In this document: piece after piece, positions 21,135 to 32,668 of the stretch
Layout of the letters: every line of letters starts with the position of its first letter
Numbering within the stretch: position 1 is the first letter of the stretch
NCBI GenBank assembly: GCA_029204225.1
Contig: CM055108.1
Location: forward strand, 15,278,722 to 15,342,721
Source: Diphasiastrum complanatum
Taxonomy: Eukaryota; Streptophyta; Lycopodiopsida; Lycopodiales; Lycopodiaceae
Length of the DNA: 64,000 nt
Direction of reading: 5' to 3'
The notes under the pieces: model-generated
The model's database searches: none
The model's input: only the letters and a program-made list of their open reading frames with translations
What the model was told of the DNA's origin: nothing
Program-made: the position numbers and the translations under genes

Positions 21135-21253
21135 TAGCCTTGGAAACAATAATGTATCTATATACAGTTCTAAGACCCGATCTTAAATCGAAATGAATCA
21201 TATTCAGGTTTAGAAGATGACTAATGAGCCCCTAAAGATGATGACATGATCTA

Positions 21254-22030
21254 TCACCATATCCAAGATAGAGCTTCTTTGATCTTGATCTCCTCCAAGA
21301 TGGATTGAAGAGTCTTGATTCTTCCTTGCACCTTTGCACTTGATTTCTTCCATGTTGAGTGAAGATGCATGAACTTGAAACTTGCTCCTCCTTGATCTTG
21401 ATGCTTCTCTTTGAAGGAAATCTGATGTCTCCATGTCTTGTGAAAATCACATTGATCAAGCTCACAAAACATGTACTTGCTACTATTACCAAGATTTATC
21501 ATGCTAAAATGACTAGTCCACAAACCATCAATAGTAAACATGATTTTCATAATAGTGTAATTACAACCGATCTTGAACTTCATGAGGCTACATACTTGCT
21601 TATGGATATAAGTGTCCTTCAAGGATGTTCCACTTATTCTCATAAGAAGCTTACAATTTGCCTCTCCAAAAGAAAAAACACATTTTTTGAAACAATGAGT
21701 GATTAACTCATTCTTGCTCTTCCAAAATCCGAGAGCACTCATTTGATCAAACAACCAATTTACTCTTAATTGGTTCATAACAATCTTTAGATCACTAAGG
21801 CATAAAAACTTGTTCTCAAATGAGTCATTACACATCTTATCTTCAACTTCCTTCTTGATGAAGCCCTCAAGTTGCCTCATGTAGATCTCTTAGCAAAATG
21901 GTTCATCAAGAATTGAAGTAACAAAAGTGTTGAAAGTGAATGGTTGAGAACCTTCCCCTTGATTACCTTTGCCAAGATAAGTGAGCCTTGAAGGCTCGGC
22001 CCTTGCCTTTGTGGATCTTCTTGGAGCACT
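21254..22030 (-). CDS. Element B novel domain after the copia integrase-RT linker
   Basis: Minus strand. Around 22030-21900 the copia integrase-RT linker is still readable (PRRSTKARAEPSRLTYLGKG, compare PRRSSRAKVEPSRLTYQGK in copia-1). One in-frame stop later comes the open stretch 21880-21254 (208 codons). It contains no reverse transcriptase motif. Instead it has CKLLMRISGTSLKDTYIHKQ, a C-x4-C-D...TWR block, and ends GAS...IKEALSWIW. The same three blocks, in the same order and with the same last residues, occur in element A (36729-37967, +). It lies directly before the polypurine tract, where RNase H would be. Function unknown; conservation between two differently oriented elements argues for a retained protein. 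Confidence 0.7.
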
Positions 22031-22049
22031 TGATCTTTGATGTGGATCC

Positions 22050-23489
22050 TCAAGCTTTGTTGCTCCTCCTCAATCCTTGCAAGATCATTGACACCAAGTT
22101 TGTTGATTCACTTTCATTCACATAAGATACTAGATGGATCCAAGCATCTCTTGTATAAACATCTAAGAATGTTTCATGCATCTTATCATCACTACTTGGT
22201 ACATGAGAAAAAGAGTGTACATATGAATGAATGATTTCCTCTTTTGCCATAGCAATTTTAGCATCCAACTTAATCAAACTACCTTGTTTAACACCATTTG
22301 CTATGCAATTATCATTTTTCATGATGGAACAAACTCCATGCTTGAAGTGAACATCTAAACCATCATCCATTATTTGTCCAACACTAAGCAAGCTCTTGGT
22401 AATTGATGGTACAAAAAGGACATTGTCTAGATCCTAGACTTAATGAGATGGTACCAATACCATCTACCTTACACTCTTGATCATTTTCTAAAGAAACAAA
22501 TTTACTAGCACCATTGAAAGAGTGTAAGGTTGAGAATGTGTCCTTTTGGAAAGTTATGTGGGAGCTAGCCCCACTATCAATCCACCAAGTTTCCTTTGAG
22601 TTGCTTTTGCTTGTTGGAGTGGATGTAGATGCAATCGAAGATGAGATCTCCTCATCTTCATCCTCTTCATATGCAAGGTTCCCTTGTTTGTCCTCATCCT
22701 CTTTTGCTCTTAGCCTTTTGTAGCATTTGGATGCATAATGCCCCTTCTTTCCAGAAAAGAAGCATTTTTGCTTTGACTTGTCCTTTGAGTTTGGTGCATC
22801 ATCCTCTTTTTTGTCCAGCTCCTTGGGATGTTTCTTCTTTCCATTGGTCTTCTTTTTGTCCTTGAATGAGAAATTGGCTTTCTCATCTCCATCCTGCAAA
22901 GACAATGAACTCATTCTTGCCTTGGTGTGGAGCATCCTACACTCTTCAGCCACTAATACAATGTGAAGTTTTTCTATAGTTGGCAAAGTGTCTTGGATGG
23001 CAAAACTTTGGATCAAATTTGAAAAGTCATCTCCTAGACCATTAAGAACAATTTGTGCAAGCTCTCCATCATGAATCTTCTCTCCAATGGAAGCCAACTC
23101 CCTATTTAGAGACTTAATTCTGAGTGCATAATCATGTGCACACTCCTCACTTCTCCTCATGCTTTGCAAAATCTAATTTCTAAACATGAGAACTCTTGAA
23201 GTGTTACTAGATTCATAGATTGATTTTAAAGACTCCCAAGCCTCTTTAGCACTAGTACATGCTGATACTTCTCTCAACAAATCATTGCTCACATTCATCT
23301 TCACACAATGCAAGCCTAGATCTCTTCTTGTATCTAGCTAACTCCTGTGCACCTAGAGGTTTCCTCAATCAAGAACTCATAAAGGCCTTGGAGCACCAAG
23401 AATGACTCCATCCTAACCTTCCAAATAGCATAATTTGTAGAATTCAATCTCTCACTAGCTTCTAGAAGGTATGCTCCAGCAGATCCCAT
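22050..23489 (-). pseudogene. gag: Element B Gag, protease and pre-integrase remnant
   Basis: Minus strand from ATG 23489 (GSAGAYLLEASERLNSTNYA), with a frameshift and a stop before the open part 23169-22384. Copia Gag blocks ALRIKSLNRELASIGEK and QIVLNGLGDDFSNLIQSFAI are clear. The zinc knuckle reads CFFSGKKGHYASKC: the second Cys is Ser, so metal binding is probably lost. The protease keeps WWIDSGASSH. 22391-22050 carries the GQIMDDGLDVHFKHG part before integrase and then leaves copia similarity: the integrase core is absent. Gag with protease but no integrase or RT makes B non-autonomous. Confidence 0.8.
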
Positions 23490-23711
23490 CTTATTAGTGA
23501 CTTCTACAAACAAGAAATAGATCTGATTGACTTGAAACTCACAAAGGTCTCACACTTTTAGTGTTTCACTCAAATTTGATTTCTAATCCAACAAATTGAC
23601 TTATAATCACAGTTCTATCACTCTCTCACAAAGCTGGAATGAAGATAAGATGAAGTGAACACTACTTTCAAACAAATCTTGCCAAGAAATGGATTTAATT
23701 GTCTCTAGAAA
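23490..23711 (-). other. Truncated leader of element B
   Basis: About 220 bp upstream of the B gag start. No GCTCTGATACCA (primer-site complement) and no LTR occur before gypsy J integrase resumes at about 23712, so the 5' LTR and most of the leader of B are deleted together with part of the J integrase. Confidence 0.55.
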
Positions 23712-24140
23712 CTCACTTATGGCCAAGAAGCAGTTATGCCAGTTGAATTTTATATCCCATCCTTACGACTGGCTTATGACCTGCAATTAGACTCCAAACA
23801 AATCATAGTCAATCACCTATTTCATCTTGAAAAATTCTGTAAAACACGTACCATCAGTGTTCATGTGCAACAGGTTCACAAGCGTAGACAAAAGATTGGC
23901 ATGATTGTTTAATTAAGCTCAAGGAGTTTAAAGAGGGGGATAAGGTCTTCCTGTATCAAGCTAAGCCACATAAGGGGAAGTTGAAATTAACGGGACAAGG
24001 ACCATATTTGATTGACCAAATCTTTTTGTCAGGATATGCCTGTCTTAAAACACTTGATGGAATCCCCTTAGATTTTGTAGTGAATGGGAATCGACTTAGA
24101 CAGTATCATGAGCACTCCTTCTATCTTGAAATGTACTGAT
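23712..24140 (+). pseudogene. Gypsy J integrase, C-terminal part
   Basis: YGQEAVMPVEFYIPSLRLAY, a standard gypsy integrase block after the catalytic Glu, then EFKEGDKVFLYQAKPHKGKL and GNRLRQYHEHSF, ending in TGA near 24140. A shift lies near 23905. It is the continuation of the fragment ending at 20434. Confidence 0.75.
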
Positions 24141-25314
24141 CACATTCGTCGTTCTATGTGTTGCCTACATGTACCCATCCCCTTGTCGTTTTGTGTGTGT
24201 ATTTTCGCTTTATTTGTTTTTTCATCTATTTTCTTCTAGATCCAATCTTATTGTTTGTATGTTAGGGATTAGTTGACTAGATAAAACGAGTGCACAATCT
24301 ATCTCGATCCAACCTCTATTCACTTTAGATCTATTAAACTTAGTCCAGATCTATCTTGACCAATCTCTATTTTCTAGATCTCCGTCCATAGATAATTCTC
24401 CAGATCTATCTCGATCAAAGTTTCCAATGTTCTAGAAAAATGGATCAAGTGCTAGGAAAAAACATCAATAGCATCAGAAAATCTCAAACAAAATTCGCCA
24501 GCCTTCTCCTGGTCATTCAGAACACATCTATCACTAGGGCAAGTTTTGTCCAACCAAAAATTAGGTCAACACTGTCAATACAATGCAAATTCATCAAATC
24601 TTGACAAAATACTTCAAAAATTGTGATTTTTGTCCTAGACAAAATTTGTCAGTACTACAGTGGACCTTTTTAGACCAATCAGATATTATCTGACCCCTGC
24701 ACAATTTTTTTTGACAACTTTAAAAAATTAGTAAAGAAAAGCATAGAAAATCCAAGTACAAAACTCGCACAGAATGAAAATCAATCCGACAGAATTCGCA
24801 CAGCCACTCAGGAACTCGCCCATAGTCCCAAAATGCTAAATAAGCTTCGACGAATTTTGATGGGTTGCTAATTTTATCAAAATCAGATTCAAGTGAATTT
24901 CAAGCCAAAAAGAGCTATTACAAACTTGCACAACCACTTTCAATGATGACCAGAATTCGCACACAGCATTCTGAACTCGCCCACATGTATTAGAAAAATG
25001 TGGAATTTTTTTTGAAAAAATTGGTTAAGAAAAAGGAATTCGCACAACCACTTTGCCACATCATTAGAATTCGCGGACCATACAAAAAGACTTAGAATTT
25101 TCTCGACGACTTCTCTATCACATGGGCGAAATTCAACTTTTTTGCTCTGAAAAATGCTATAAGTAGGGGGCCCTCCCTTTGTGAGAGTTCATTGTATGGG
25201 TGTGTTGGAGAGACTCTGTCAAAAATTTTCAAAATTTAGTCAGAATTTTTCAATTTGCACTCGCTTATATTCTCTCTAGTGAATTTACACAAGCCCATAC
25301 TATCGACCGTTTAC
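24141..25314 (+). other. Gypsy J spacer with TCGCAC words
   Basis: Non-coding stretch of about 1.2 kb between integrase and the accessory ORF. Words of the form A(A/T)TCGCAC recur near 24763, 24790, 24956, 25040 and 25070, mirroring the J leader and the large array in element H. GATCTATCTCGATC-like blocks repeat at 24297-24415. It could hold a subgenomic promoter or intron for the accessory ORF, but no signal was identified. Confidence 0.45.
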
Positions 25315-26327
25315 ATGCCAAATCATATCATGGCATCCGGTTGGTGCCAAAAACCTCTTTTGAATCGCCCTAAGCTACACAAGTTCACCGTAGAGATCCA
25401 TTTGGTGACCATCCCAGACCTGGCGGCAAAGATAGAGTTCACTCACAACTTTTTGGCCAAGCTCAACATTCACCTTCCTGCATGTACTGAGCCACAGTGG
25501 AAATGTGTCATGCGAGCAGCCTATTCTATCTTTGATACTGATCACGAGTCTTTCCGAATTCCATCAGGCCCAAATGAGATCATTGTTCCCCTGGACATTT
25601 CAGTAATCCAAGCACTGGGGTTTCCGAACGAAGGCGAAACTATTCAAGGAAGCGGCACGACATATGACCACAACTACTTGAAGTTGTTGCACATGTTGAT
25701 CGAGGTCCAGAATCCCAGAATGGACCGAAGCCCCCCTAGTAACATATTTTCCTTATCTTTCATGATGGGAGAGCAAAATATCCAGCACTACAACTAGGCA
25801 GACAAGTTGACGAAGAATCTCCAAGCAACGTTGAAGGCCAAGAAGGCAATGACCAAGGCCGGACACATCTTGGCAATGGTCCTCACTCACCAGCTGGGAG
25901 CCCACTACGCAGATCGCATCCGAGACATCTAGGCCAAATATCCAGATGTGCCACACCAAGCCACTCAATGTGCACAAAGGCACATATTACTTGAAGGTGA
26001 ATCACCTATGAGAATGACGCGCCACAGAAAAGCCAACAAGGCTCCAGAAGATGATGTCACAGCTGAAGCAGCGCTACAACAACTAGACATGCAAGATGCA
26101 GAGGCGAAAGATTTAGAAGGTGATAGCTTTGCGGGAGATGACTCGGGCACTTTTGACCACAAATTAGGCGCCCAGTACTCACTCAACTAGCGGCAATTCT
26201 CACCAGCTTGACCTCTCCAGCTATACTTCCAACCACATCGGGTCAAGCTACAGAACAACCAGTTTTAGCATCAACTTCTATGAATTAGGACATGTCACTT
26301 GACACCACGATGGTCACCACCAGTGCG
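25315..26327 (+). pseudogene. Gypsy J accessory ORF, first part
   Basis: One frame from ATG 25315: HKFTVEIHLVTIPDLAAK, HNFLAKLNIHLPACTEPQW, IIVPLDISVIQALGFP, then TAG 25795-25797, TAG 25930-25932 and an acidic tail to TAG 26188-26190. No envelope features (no signal peptide, no transmembrane segment) and no resemblance to Gag or Pol. It is downstream of integrase on the same strand, so it is the 'additional ORF' position known from some plant gypsy lineages. The ORF is interrupted at 26332 by a solo LTR and resumes at 27010. Confidence 0.55.
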
Positions 26328-27009
26328 GTCCTTGTAAAAATTACAGCAAATAAGGATCCTAAAACACTTGAAATGATGAGGGAAACAATAGATTATGATT
26401 TCATAAGATTAGCACAAGTTGAACCATCAAAATCCATCAAAAATCTATGCTTGAACCTCACTAAATGGCCCAAATCCTTGAAGAAGGCTTCACACGTGTG
26501 AAAGTACGGCCTCCCACAGTCTGAGTACTGTACACCAGACCTACATTCAATCCTATAATCATTAGTAATCACAAGTACTCAAACAATTATGAACATAGAG
26601 AGCAATTGCACCATTATGAGAGAAAAATCATGAAATTGCTTGATTGATTTTGGTGAGATATCATCACCTATATATACATGATCCATCACGGTTTTGGGCA
26701 GGTATGAGTAGCCCTAAACCTATCCCTAATGCTAATTTTGGTGGATCTTTCATCCCTACCAAGTTAGGATTGGAATCTTGGAGATCCCTCAACAATGCAA
26801 AAATTACCAAAAATAGCTCCTATTTTTTCTCCCTTGTATCTAAGCATAATTTGGACTCATTCCAAAGGTTCTAACACTTAGGTCTACTTGAGAACATCCT
26901 TATGAATGGAATCCTATGCTATTTGGCACGTGTGACAAGCCACATCATGACCATCTAAGTCATATGACCAAAACTAGTCAAGCTAGAATTGTGAATTTTT
27001 AACAGTCCT
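26328..27009 (-). mobile_element. Solo LTR of the copia-1 family with target duplication GTCCT
   Basis: 26333-27004 (672 bp) is the reverse complement of the copia-1 LTR, from TGTAAAAATTACAGC to GTGAATTTTTAACA. It is flanked by GTCCT at 26328-26332 and 27005-27009, a perfect 5-bp target duplication, and the J sequence is continuous if the LTR and one GTCCT are removed. It arose by recombination between the LTRs of a full element. The palindrome TTCACACGTGTGAA is intact at 26489-26502. Confidence 0.95.
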
Positions 27010-28310
27010 CCCGTCCACCCCACCCTCCATCACCATCACTACGTCCCCTCCAATCACCATTTATGTTTCTTTACCATCCCCTACCCCCAATTCACCACCC
27101 CTCATCATCACTCATAACCCCTCCTCCGCATTTGATTTTAACTTTGATTTTGATTCTTTCGTCGCTCAACTCCTACAAACAATCGTTACCACAATTTCTT
27201 CCATACCTACTGTCGCCACTGAATTCCTATCCATGATCAACCTAGCTCTTCACAACTCCCTCCATGACATGAGTCCTATGTCCCTCCGTTCACTAATATT
27301 TCTCCCTTCACTAATATTCTGCCACGCTACCCAGATGGGAATGAGAACCTCTTCCTTTCCTGGGTCCTTGGGAGAAGCTCCCCCCTTCAGTGCAAAAGAC
27401 AATCTGGGCTAATCACGACGCACATACGACTATCAATCATTCTGGGGCACGACGTTGCAAGAAAATCTTGTGTTGACCAGACAACTACAAGAAGCAGTAC
27501 AAGCTATGAACGAAGTGAATGACCAAGCAGCACGCGTACGTCGGGATGAAGAACTCACTTCCGACCAAATGGACAAACTACAAGAGTACATGGATCAGCT
27601 TCAAGAAGAAAACAACTAGAAGGACACCTAGCTAAGCCAGCTCCAGCAATGCTTGGATGTCGAAATTAGTTCCAACCAAGAATTATGTGCTGCTATGATG
27701 GGACAAATCAATCAGCTTGATTTTCAACGATTTGCTCCACTTCCTATCTCGGAGGGCACGATAATTCCACATTCAGCATACCAACAACTGGGGCAAAAGC
27801 TAAAAGTAGTCCAGGTCGAGGCGCAACAATTACAACAACATACCACATCACAAATGGTTGTCCTCAACAATCAAATCCAGCACCTGGAAGAACAACTCAA
27901 GCAAGTACGGGTAGTACCACCTTTGGATCATGTCCAGCACCAACAATTTCATATCCGTCCACAACCACGGGATGATCAGGGAGACGACGGAGCAGGATCC
28001 GGACAATACTTTGACGGTTCTGCGGCCACAACCATGGATAATCAAAACGGAAGACCAACACCAACGACCAGATTCATACGAAGGGGGAGCACCTCAAACC
28101 CTTGATCAAGGAGGGACAACACACAAATCTAATCCCTCATCCCCTCCACATTCTAACCTTTCCCCCACTCCCCCTTCGTCTATTTCAACCTCCTCTAACC
28201 ATCACCATTCATATCTCCAAACTCGATTTCCTCGCCTTCTTCCAAAACTCTTTCAACCGCTCTCATCTCCAAACCCTCCACCACCCACAATGGTACCACT
28301 TGAACGACAT
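27010..28310 (+). pseudogene. Gypsy J accessory ORF, coiled-coil middle
   Basis: First a Ser/Thr/Pro-rich stretch (27010-27330), then from about 27425 a long heptad-like region (LQEAVQAMNEVNDQAARV, MDKLQEYMDQLQEEN, then 27653-28105 with QQLGQKLKVVQVEAQQLQQ and NQIQHLEEQLKQV), broken by TAG codons near 27620. It ends in a Pro/Thr-rich low-complexity part. The coiled coil suggests a structural or self-associating protein. No known domain. Confidence 0.5.
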
Positions 28311-28336
28311 TGAGTGACACCCCAAAATCCAAGTCG

Positions 28337-29105
28337 GGACATGCTAGAATCCACGGAGTTCAAGGCAAAGTATCCTTAGGACGAAGAGTGCGGCGGGTTT
28401 ACCTTGTTCGATCTCAAGTTGTGCCGCACCCATAAAGCAAAAGTGCAAGTCTTAGAGCCACAACCAGCTTGGCGATGGGCAATGTTTTTTGCAAATGCAT
28501 TCTTATGCTACCTCAACATGCCAACTTATTTGCGAGTCAACCCAGAATACTGTTCCCTCAAAAGGTGTGAACCTTTAACACCAGAGTTCACGACCAACAA
28601 GATCTATTGGCCTATACTTACAGAGTATGTACAAACAGAAGATCTGGCCTGCTATCTAATTTCAAATTGTAGCCAATTTTACAAGCGGTACCATCAGTGT
28701 CCAAATAGGGATGTGCGCTATTTCGCCGACAATTGCGGTCTTTTCGCCTTCTTGGCACCTTTGGCAAGTCATTGGGATCATACATTACCTCCCATTCTAT
28801 TGGATATCAATAAGCCCTTGGTCACCTAGATGGATCACCTCAACGTGGTCCAGCTTTATTACCGTGCGGGCATGACAAGTGCCCTACATGTCGACATGAT
28901 GAAAATCTGGCAAACGCATGGCTTCCTCTAGAACATGCTCCACTATTATGGCCTGCGGCCTTTTTTGAACAAGCTACGGTGGAAAATGTTGGAGCACATT
29001 GGCAAAGAGCTGCATGCCATCAGAGTCACTCTCAATAAGGAAACCTATGATGACATAGCCCAGCAAAGAGTAGTTGCCATTGGTGTGGGACCGCCAATCC
29101 AATAA
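28337..29105 (+). pseudogene. Gypsy J accessory ORF, C-terminal part
   Basis: Open from 28404 to 28829, with readable sequence on both sides in the same frame (stop at 28376-28378, others at 28827-28829 and near 28930). Blocks: WRWAMFFANAFLCYLNMPTY, CYLISNCSQFYKRYHQCPN, RYFADNCGLFAFLAPLASH, MLEHIGKELHAIRVTLNKE. It ends with TAA 29103-29105, touching the polypurine tract, which shows that it is an integral part of element J rather than a captured bystander. Confidence 0.5.
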
Positions 29106-29117
29106 AGAAGGGGATAA
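29106..29117 (+). other. Polypurine tract of element J
   Basis: AGAAGGGGATAA between the accessory ORF stop and the LTR start. Confidence 0.75.
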
Positions 29118-29511
29118 TGTTGTCCCTTATGTTAGCCCAACATAGGAATTATTGTGGCATGTGTTTTGTAAGCCCACAAGAAATTCGGATTAGGAAAACC
29201 TTATGCTTAGACCTTTTACTATGTAAGTATAAGTATCACAAACAGTCATTTGTAATGGTTCAACTTAGAAAGTCTAAGTTTAAGATTTAATTCCTAAGTT
29301 AAGTTAATTCCTAAGTTCAAGTTAAGTCTAATTCTAAGCTAGTGTAAGTGCACAACTTAATTAGCTTTAAGTTTGGATTTAGTCTCATAAGCTTAGGCCC
29401 ACCACTCTTTCCATATATGGGAGTGGATTTGTGCCTCCAACAACACTTGTACAAGCTATTGGATTAATAGAAACACTTTTTGTGTAATCTTGTTTTGCTT
29501 ACTTATGTTCA
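29118..29511 (+). repeat. 3' LTR of gypsy J (394 bp)
   Basis: Begins TGTTGTCCCTTATG after the polypurine tract and ends TTATGTTCA. A TATA-like CCATATATGG lies near 29412. Both termini are judged from the polypurine tract and the TG...CA rule, because no second copy is in the window; the right end is the less certain. Confidence 0.65.
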
Positions 29512-29559
29512 CCATTGGTGATAGAATACCTTGTGGTAGGTGCTCAGCAAAAGGTACAA

Positions 29560-30257
29560 TGAAAAATGGGTTCTTTTTCTGTACCACCAAACCATGCTTT
29601 TAGCGTCACATGCATTGTAATTGGCAAGATGGCCATGTAAATAGAGGCCACACGTGCCAAATAGCATAGGATGCTTTCCCAAGACTTCATTCCTCATATT
29701 ACATTGTGATAGCATCTTTGAAATGAGGCCAAAGTGTGCTTAGATAAGCTAGCGAAATTCTAGGAGCTAAAAATAGCATGTTTTACATTGTTTTTGGATC
29801 TTGAGATCTCGACTCCATATTAGGGTGGATCCAGTGACCTATTAGGTTACATGTTAGGGTTAGGTTATGATAAGTATAGAGATGCCCTAAAACATTCAGA
29901 TCCATGCTTGAAATGAATAAATGTATGATGGGATCTCCATCAAAATATCAAGAAAAATCAAGTTTTTTCACTTCTATCATCATTGTCTTTTGGTGACGAG
30001 TTCTAGCTATTGGATATGAGTGTTCTTATGTAGTAATTGCTTGGTTTGGAAGGTACTGAACCTGTTTACAGGTCTGAGAAGCTTGTTGTACTTTACTTTG
30101 GTTCACTTGATCAAATCTATGTGCCTAATGTGGAGTTAAATGCCAAATTTGGTAGTTTTGGTAACTAGTCTTGATTCTAGCTCATAGTTTGGATCTAGAT
30201 CTTTGATTTGTGCATTCTCCATCACTTTTAGGATTGATTGAAATTCATTTTGCTGTA
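29560..30257 (+). repeat. Element C-type LTR in opposite orientation, right end lost
   Basis: Plus-oriented copy of the LTR that flanks element C on the other side in minus orientation. Shared blocks in order: CACACGTGCCAAATAGCATAGG (29652, as two overlapping words), AGGAGCTAAAAATAGCA, GTTAGGGTTAGGTTATGA, and the end TTTTGCTGTAATT at 30257, which lacks the last few bases found in copia-1. It abuts the broken integrase of C directly. The left end is approximate; 29512-29559 is unassigned. Confidence 0.6.
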
Positions 30258-30741
30258 ATTCCACCATTATCACTTCTAAAAGTTTTAATCTTGTGATCAA
30301 GATGCTTCTCAACAAATGCTTTGAGCTTAAGAAAACTTTCAAATACTTGTGCTTTAGATGAAAGTAAGAATACCCAACAAAACCTTGAGTAATCATATAT
30401 GAATGTAACAAACATGGTGGCACCTCCATTGGACATTGTACTTGCAAAGTGTACATCCGAGTGGATCAACTCAAGTTGATGAGTTGTCTTTGTGATTGAA
30501 CTTGAGAAGGGCTTCTTATGTGCTTTTGAGAGAGCACATGCTTCACATACTTTCTCCTCTTTTGCCAAGGATCTTGGAAGTCCTAAGGCAAACTCCTCCT
30601 TGCACATGACCTCCATGGACTTTGAGATGATGTGCCAAAGTCTTTTGTGCCAAAGACTATGGTTGGATAGTTTGGTCTCCTCGTCTAGCATCACAACATT
30701 AGCATCCACATAGGCATCTAATTTGAATAATCTCTCAAATT
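30258..30741 (-). pseudogene. Element C integrase, truncated
   Basis: Minus strand: pre-integrase LWHKRLWHIISKSMEVM, zinc site CEACALSKAHKKPF, core IHSDVHFASTMSNGGATMF and FRSDNGG. It stops at the second catalytic Asp block, where it meets an oppositely oriented LTR (30257/30258). The last catalytic Glu, RT and RNase H are gone. Sequence is close to copia-1. Confidence 0.85.
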
Positions 30742-31963
30742 TTATACCTCTAATCTGATCTTGCCATCCTTCTTGAAGTTACATGCATTTTTGGTGAACT
30801 CCACAATCAAACCATTGTCAAGCAATTGTCCTACACTAAGCAAGTTCTTAGTGATACTAGGAATGTAAAGTAGTCCATCAATCTTGATCTTCCTTGAAGA
30901 TCCCAAGCATAAAGTTATGGATCCTATGCCTTCTACCTTACAAGCATAATCATTTGCTGTAAAAATTGACTTGATAGGTCCATCATAGGTAGATAAGTTT
31001 GAGAAATACTCCCTCTTACTTGTCATGTGGGAGCTAGCCCTACTATCTATCTGCCAAGGGTCTTCACCTCTTATGCTTGAAGATGAGAAACTTGACATCA
31101 TGAGTGAATCTTCATGAGAGATCTCCTCTTCCTCTTGGCCTAGGTTTGCTTGACTTTGATATTGCTTCTTCTTGAAGCACTCTGAGGCATAGTGCCTCAT
31201 ATTGCCACAAAAGGAGCATTTGATCTTCGACTTATCCTTCTTTGGCTTGCTTGAGCTTGGACTTGAAGATCCTTCTTGATCTTCACTTTTGACTTGGTTC
31301 TTCTTGAATGAAGCACCCTTGCCTTTGGATTTGCTCTTGCTCTTGCTCTTGGTGAAAAGAGCCTTGTCATCTCCATCATTGAGGGAGAGCTTCTCCATCC
31401 TTGACTTGATGTGAGTTCTCCTACTCTCCTCGACCATGAGGACTCATTGGAGATCTTCAAGTGAGGGGGCAACTTGCCCATAATTGCATAGCCTTGCACT
31501 AGGTTAGCAAAATCCACACTCAAACCATTCAAGATTAGTTGAACAAGTTCACTTTCCTATGTAAGCAAGCTCCTTGTTTAAGTCAACTCTCAACACATAT
31601 GAATGTCCACTCTCTCCTTTAGCTTGAAAACGTTGAAGGATTTGATTCCTCAAGGATAGCAACCTTGAAGTATTCTTGGATTCATATATCTTTTGAAGAG
31701 TTTTCCATGCTTCTTTAGCCGAGGTGCAAGCACCTACCTCCTTAAGAAGCTCATTTCATTTTTATACAATGGAGAGCAACCTTGCACCTCCTTTTGTATT
31801 TTGTAGCTTCTTGAGGGTGAATGGGCTCATCCTCTTCACCACTCACTATATCCATTAGACCTTGTAAAATAAGAATTGATTCCATTCTTAGCTTCCAAAT
31901 TGAATAATTAGAAGGATTCAATCTATCATGTGAATCCAAAAGATATGCATTCATTGAAGCCAT
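30742..31963 (-). pseudogene. gag: Element C Gag and protease
   Basis: From ATG 31963 (MASMNAYLLDSHDRLNPSNY), nearly the same start as copia-1 Gag; shifts near 31750 and 31540 divide it. 31437-30742 is open: zinc knuckle CSFCGNMRHYASEC intact, protease WQIDSRASSHMT, where the usual DSGA is DSRA. That Gly to Arg change next to the catalytic Asp should inactivate the enzyme. The protease-to-integrase spacer (SIFTANDYACKVEGIG, LLSVGQLLDNG) follows. Confidence 0.85.
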
Positions 31964-32655
31964 CTATTTTTAAACAAGATCTTGATCACAAGAATAGATG
32001 CAAAATAGAAATGATTGAAAGACTAGCTATCGCACTACCTAGGGACTTGAGAAAGCTCAAAACTTGAAGTCTCAATAAAATCCTATCTAAGCTTAAGACA
32101 AATCAAATCTATTAATGTCAACAATAATGAAAACTAGCTTGAATTTGCATAAAACTTGGATCTAGAATTGCCTCCTCTTTGATCTCGACTTCACAAGGAT
32201 ATAATAATTGAACAAAAAAGGAATCATATGCACATAAATGCCTCTTCAAATCATTCCTACAAGATCAGATAGAATCATCATGCAATAATCAATCCAAACT
32301 ATCTCACAAATCAAGCAAAAATTGAACACAATCTTGATTTGGGCTGACCCCAAAATTGAATTTCTAAGATCTCAATAATTCAAAGAACGACCTATTACCG
32401 TACCAAAGATAAGAATCTACCTTCCTTTTGATTGATTGAAAACTATTCCTTGTGATAGACTCCACAAATCGAGTAGCATCAATATGATGAAATGAAAAAT
32501 ACTTGTTATTTTAATCCAATCGATAAGAGATGACCATAACTCGAATTTTGAAGCTAAAAGGCTTGTAAATAAAAAAACATTAGATCCCTCTCCACTCGCT
32601 TGAATTGCATCAAAATCTATTATTCTAGCATGAAGTGAAGCTCATTTCTTGGAAT
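31964..32655 (-). other. Untranslated leader of element C
   Basis: About 690 bp between gag start and primer-binding site, similar in length to the copia-1 leader. No ORF or structure recognised. Confidence 0.6.
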
Positions 32656-32668
32656 GGCTCTGATACCA
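32656..32668 (-). other. Primer-binding site of element C
   Basis: GGCTCTGATACCA on the plus strand, that is TGGTATCAGAGCC on the element strand, directly next to the LTR end at 32669. Confidence 0.95.

Noticed and set aside
25315-29105. Accessory ORF as a retroviral envelope gene
   Set aside because: No signal peptide, transmembrane segment or fusion-peptide-like stretch was seen; the main visible feature is a coiled coil.
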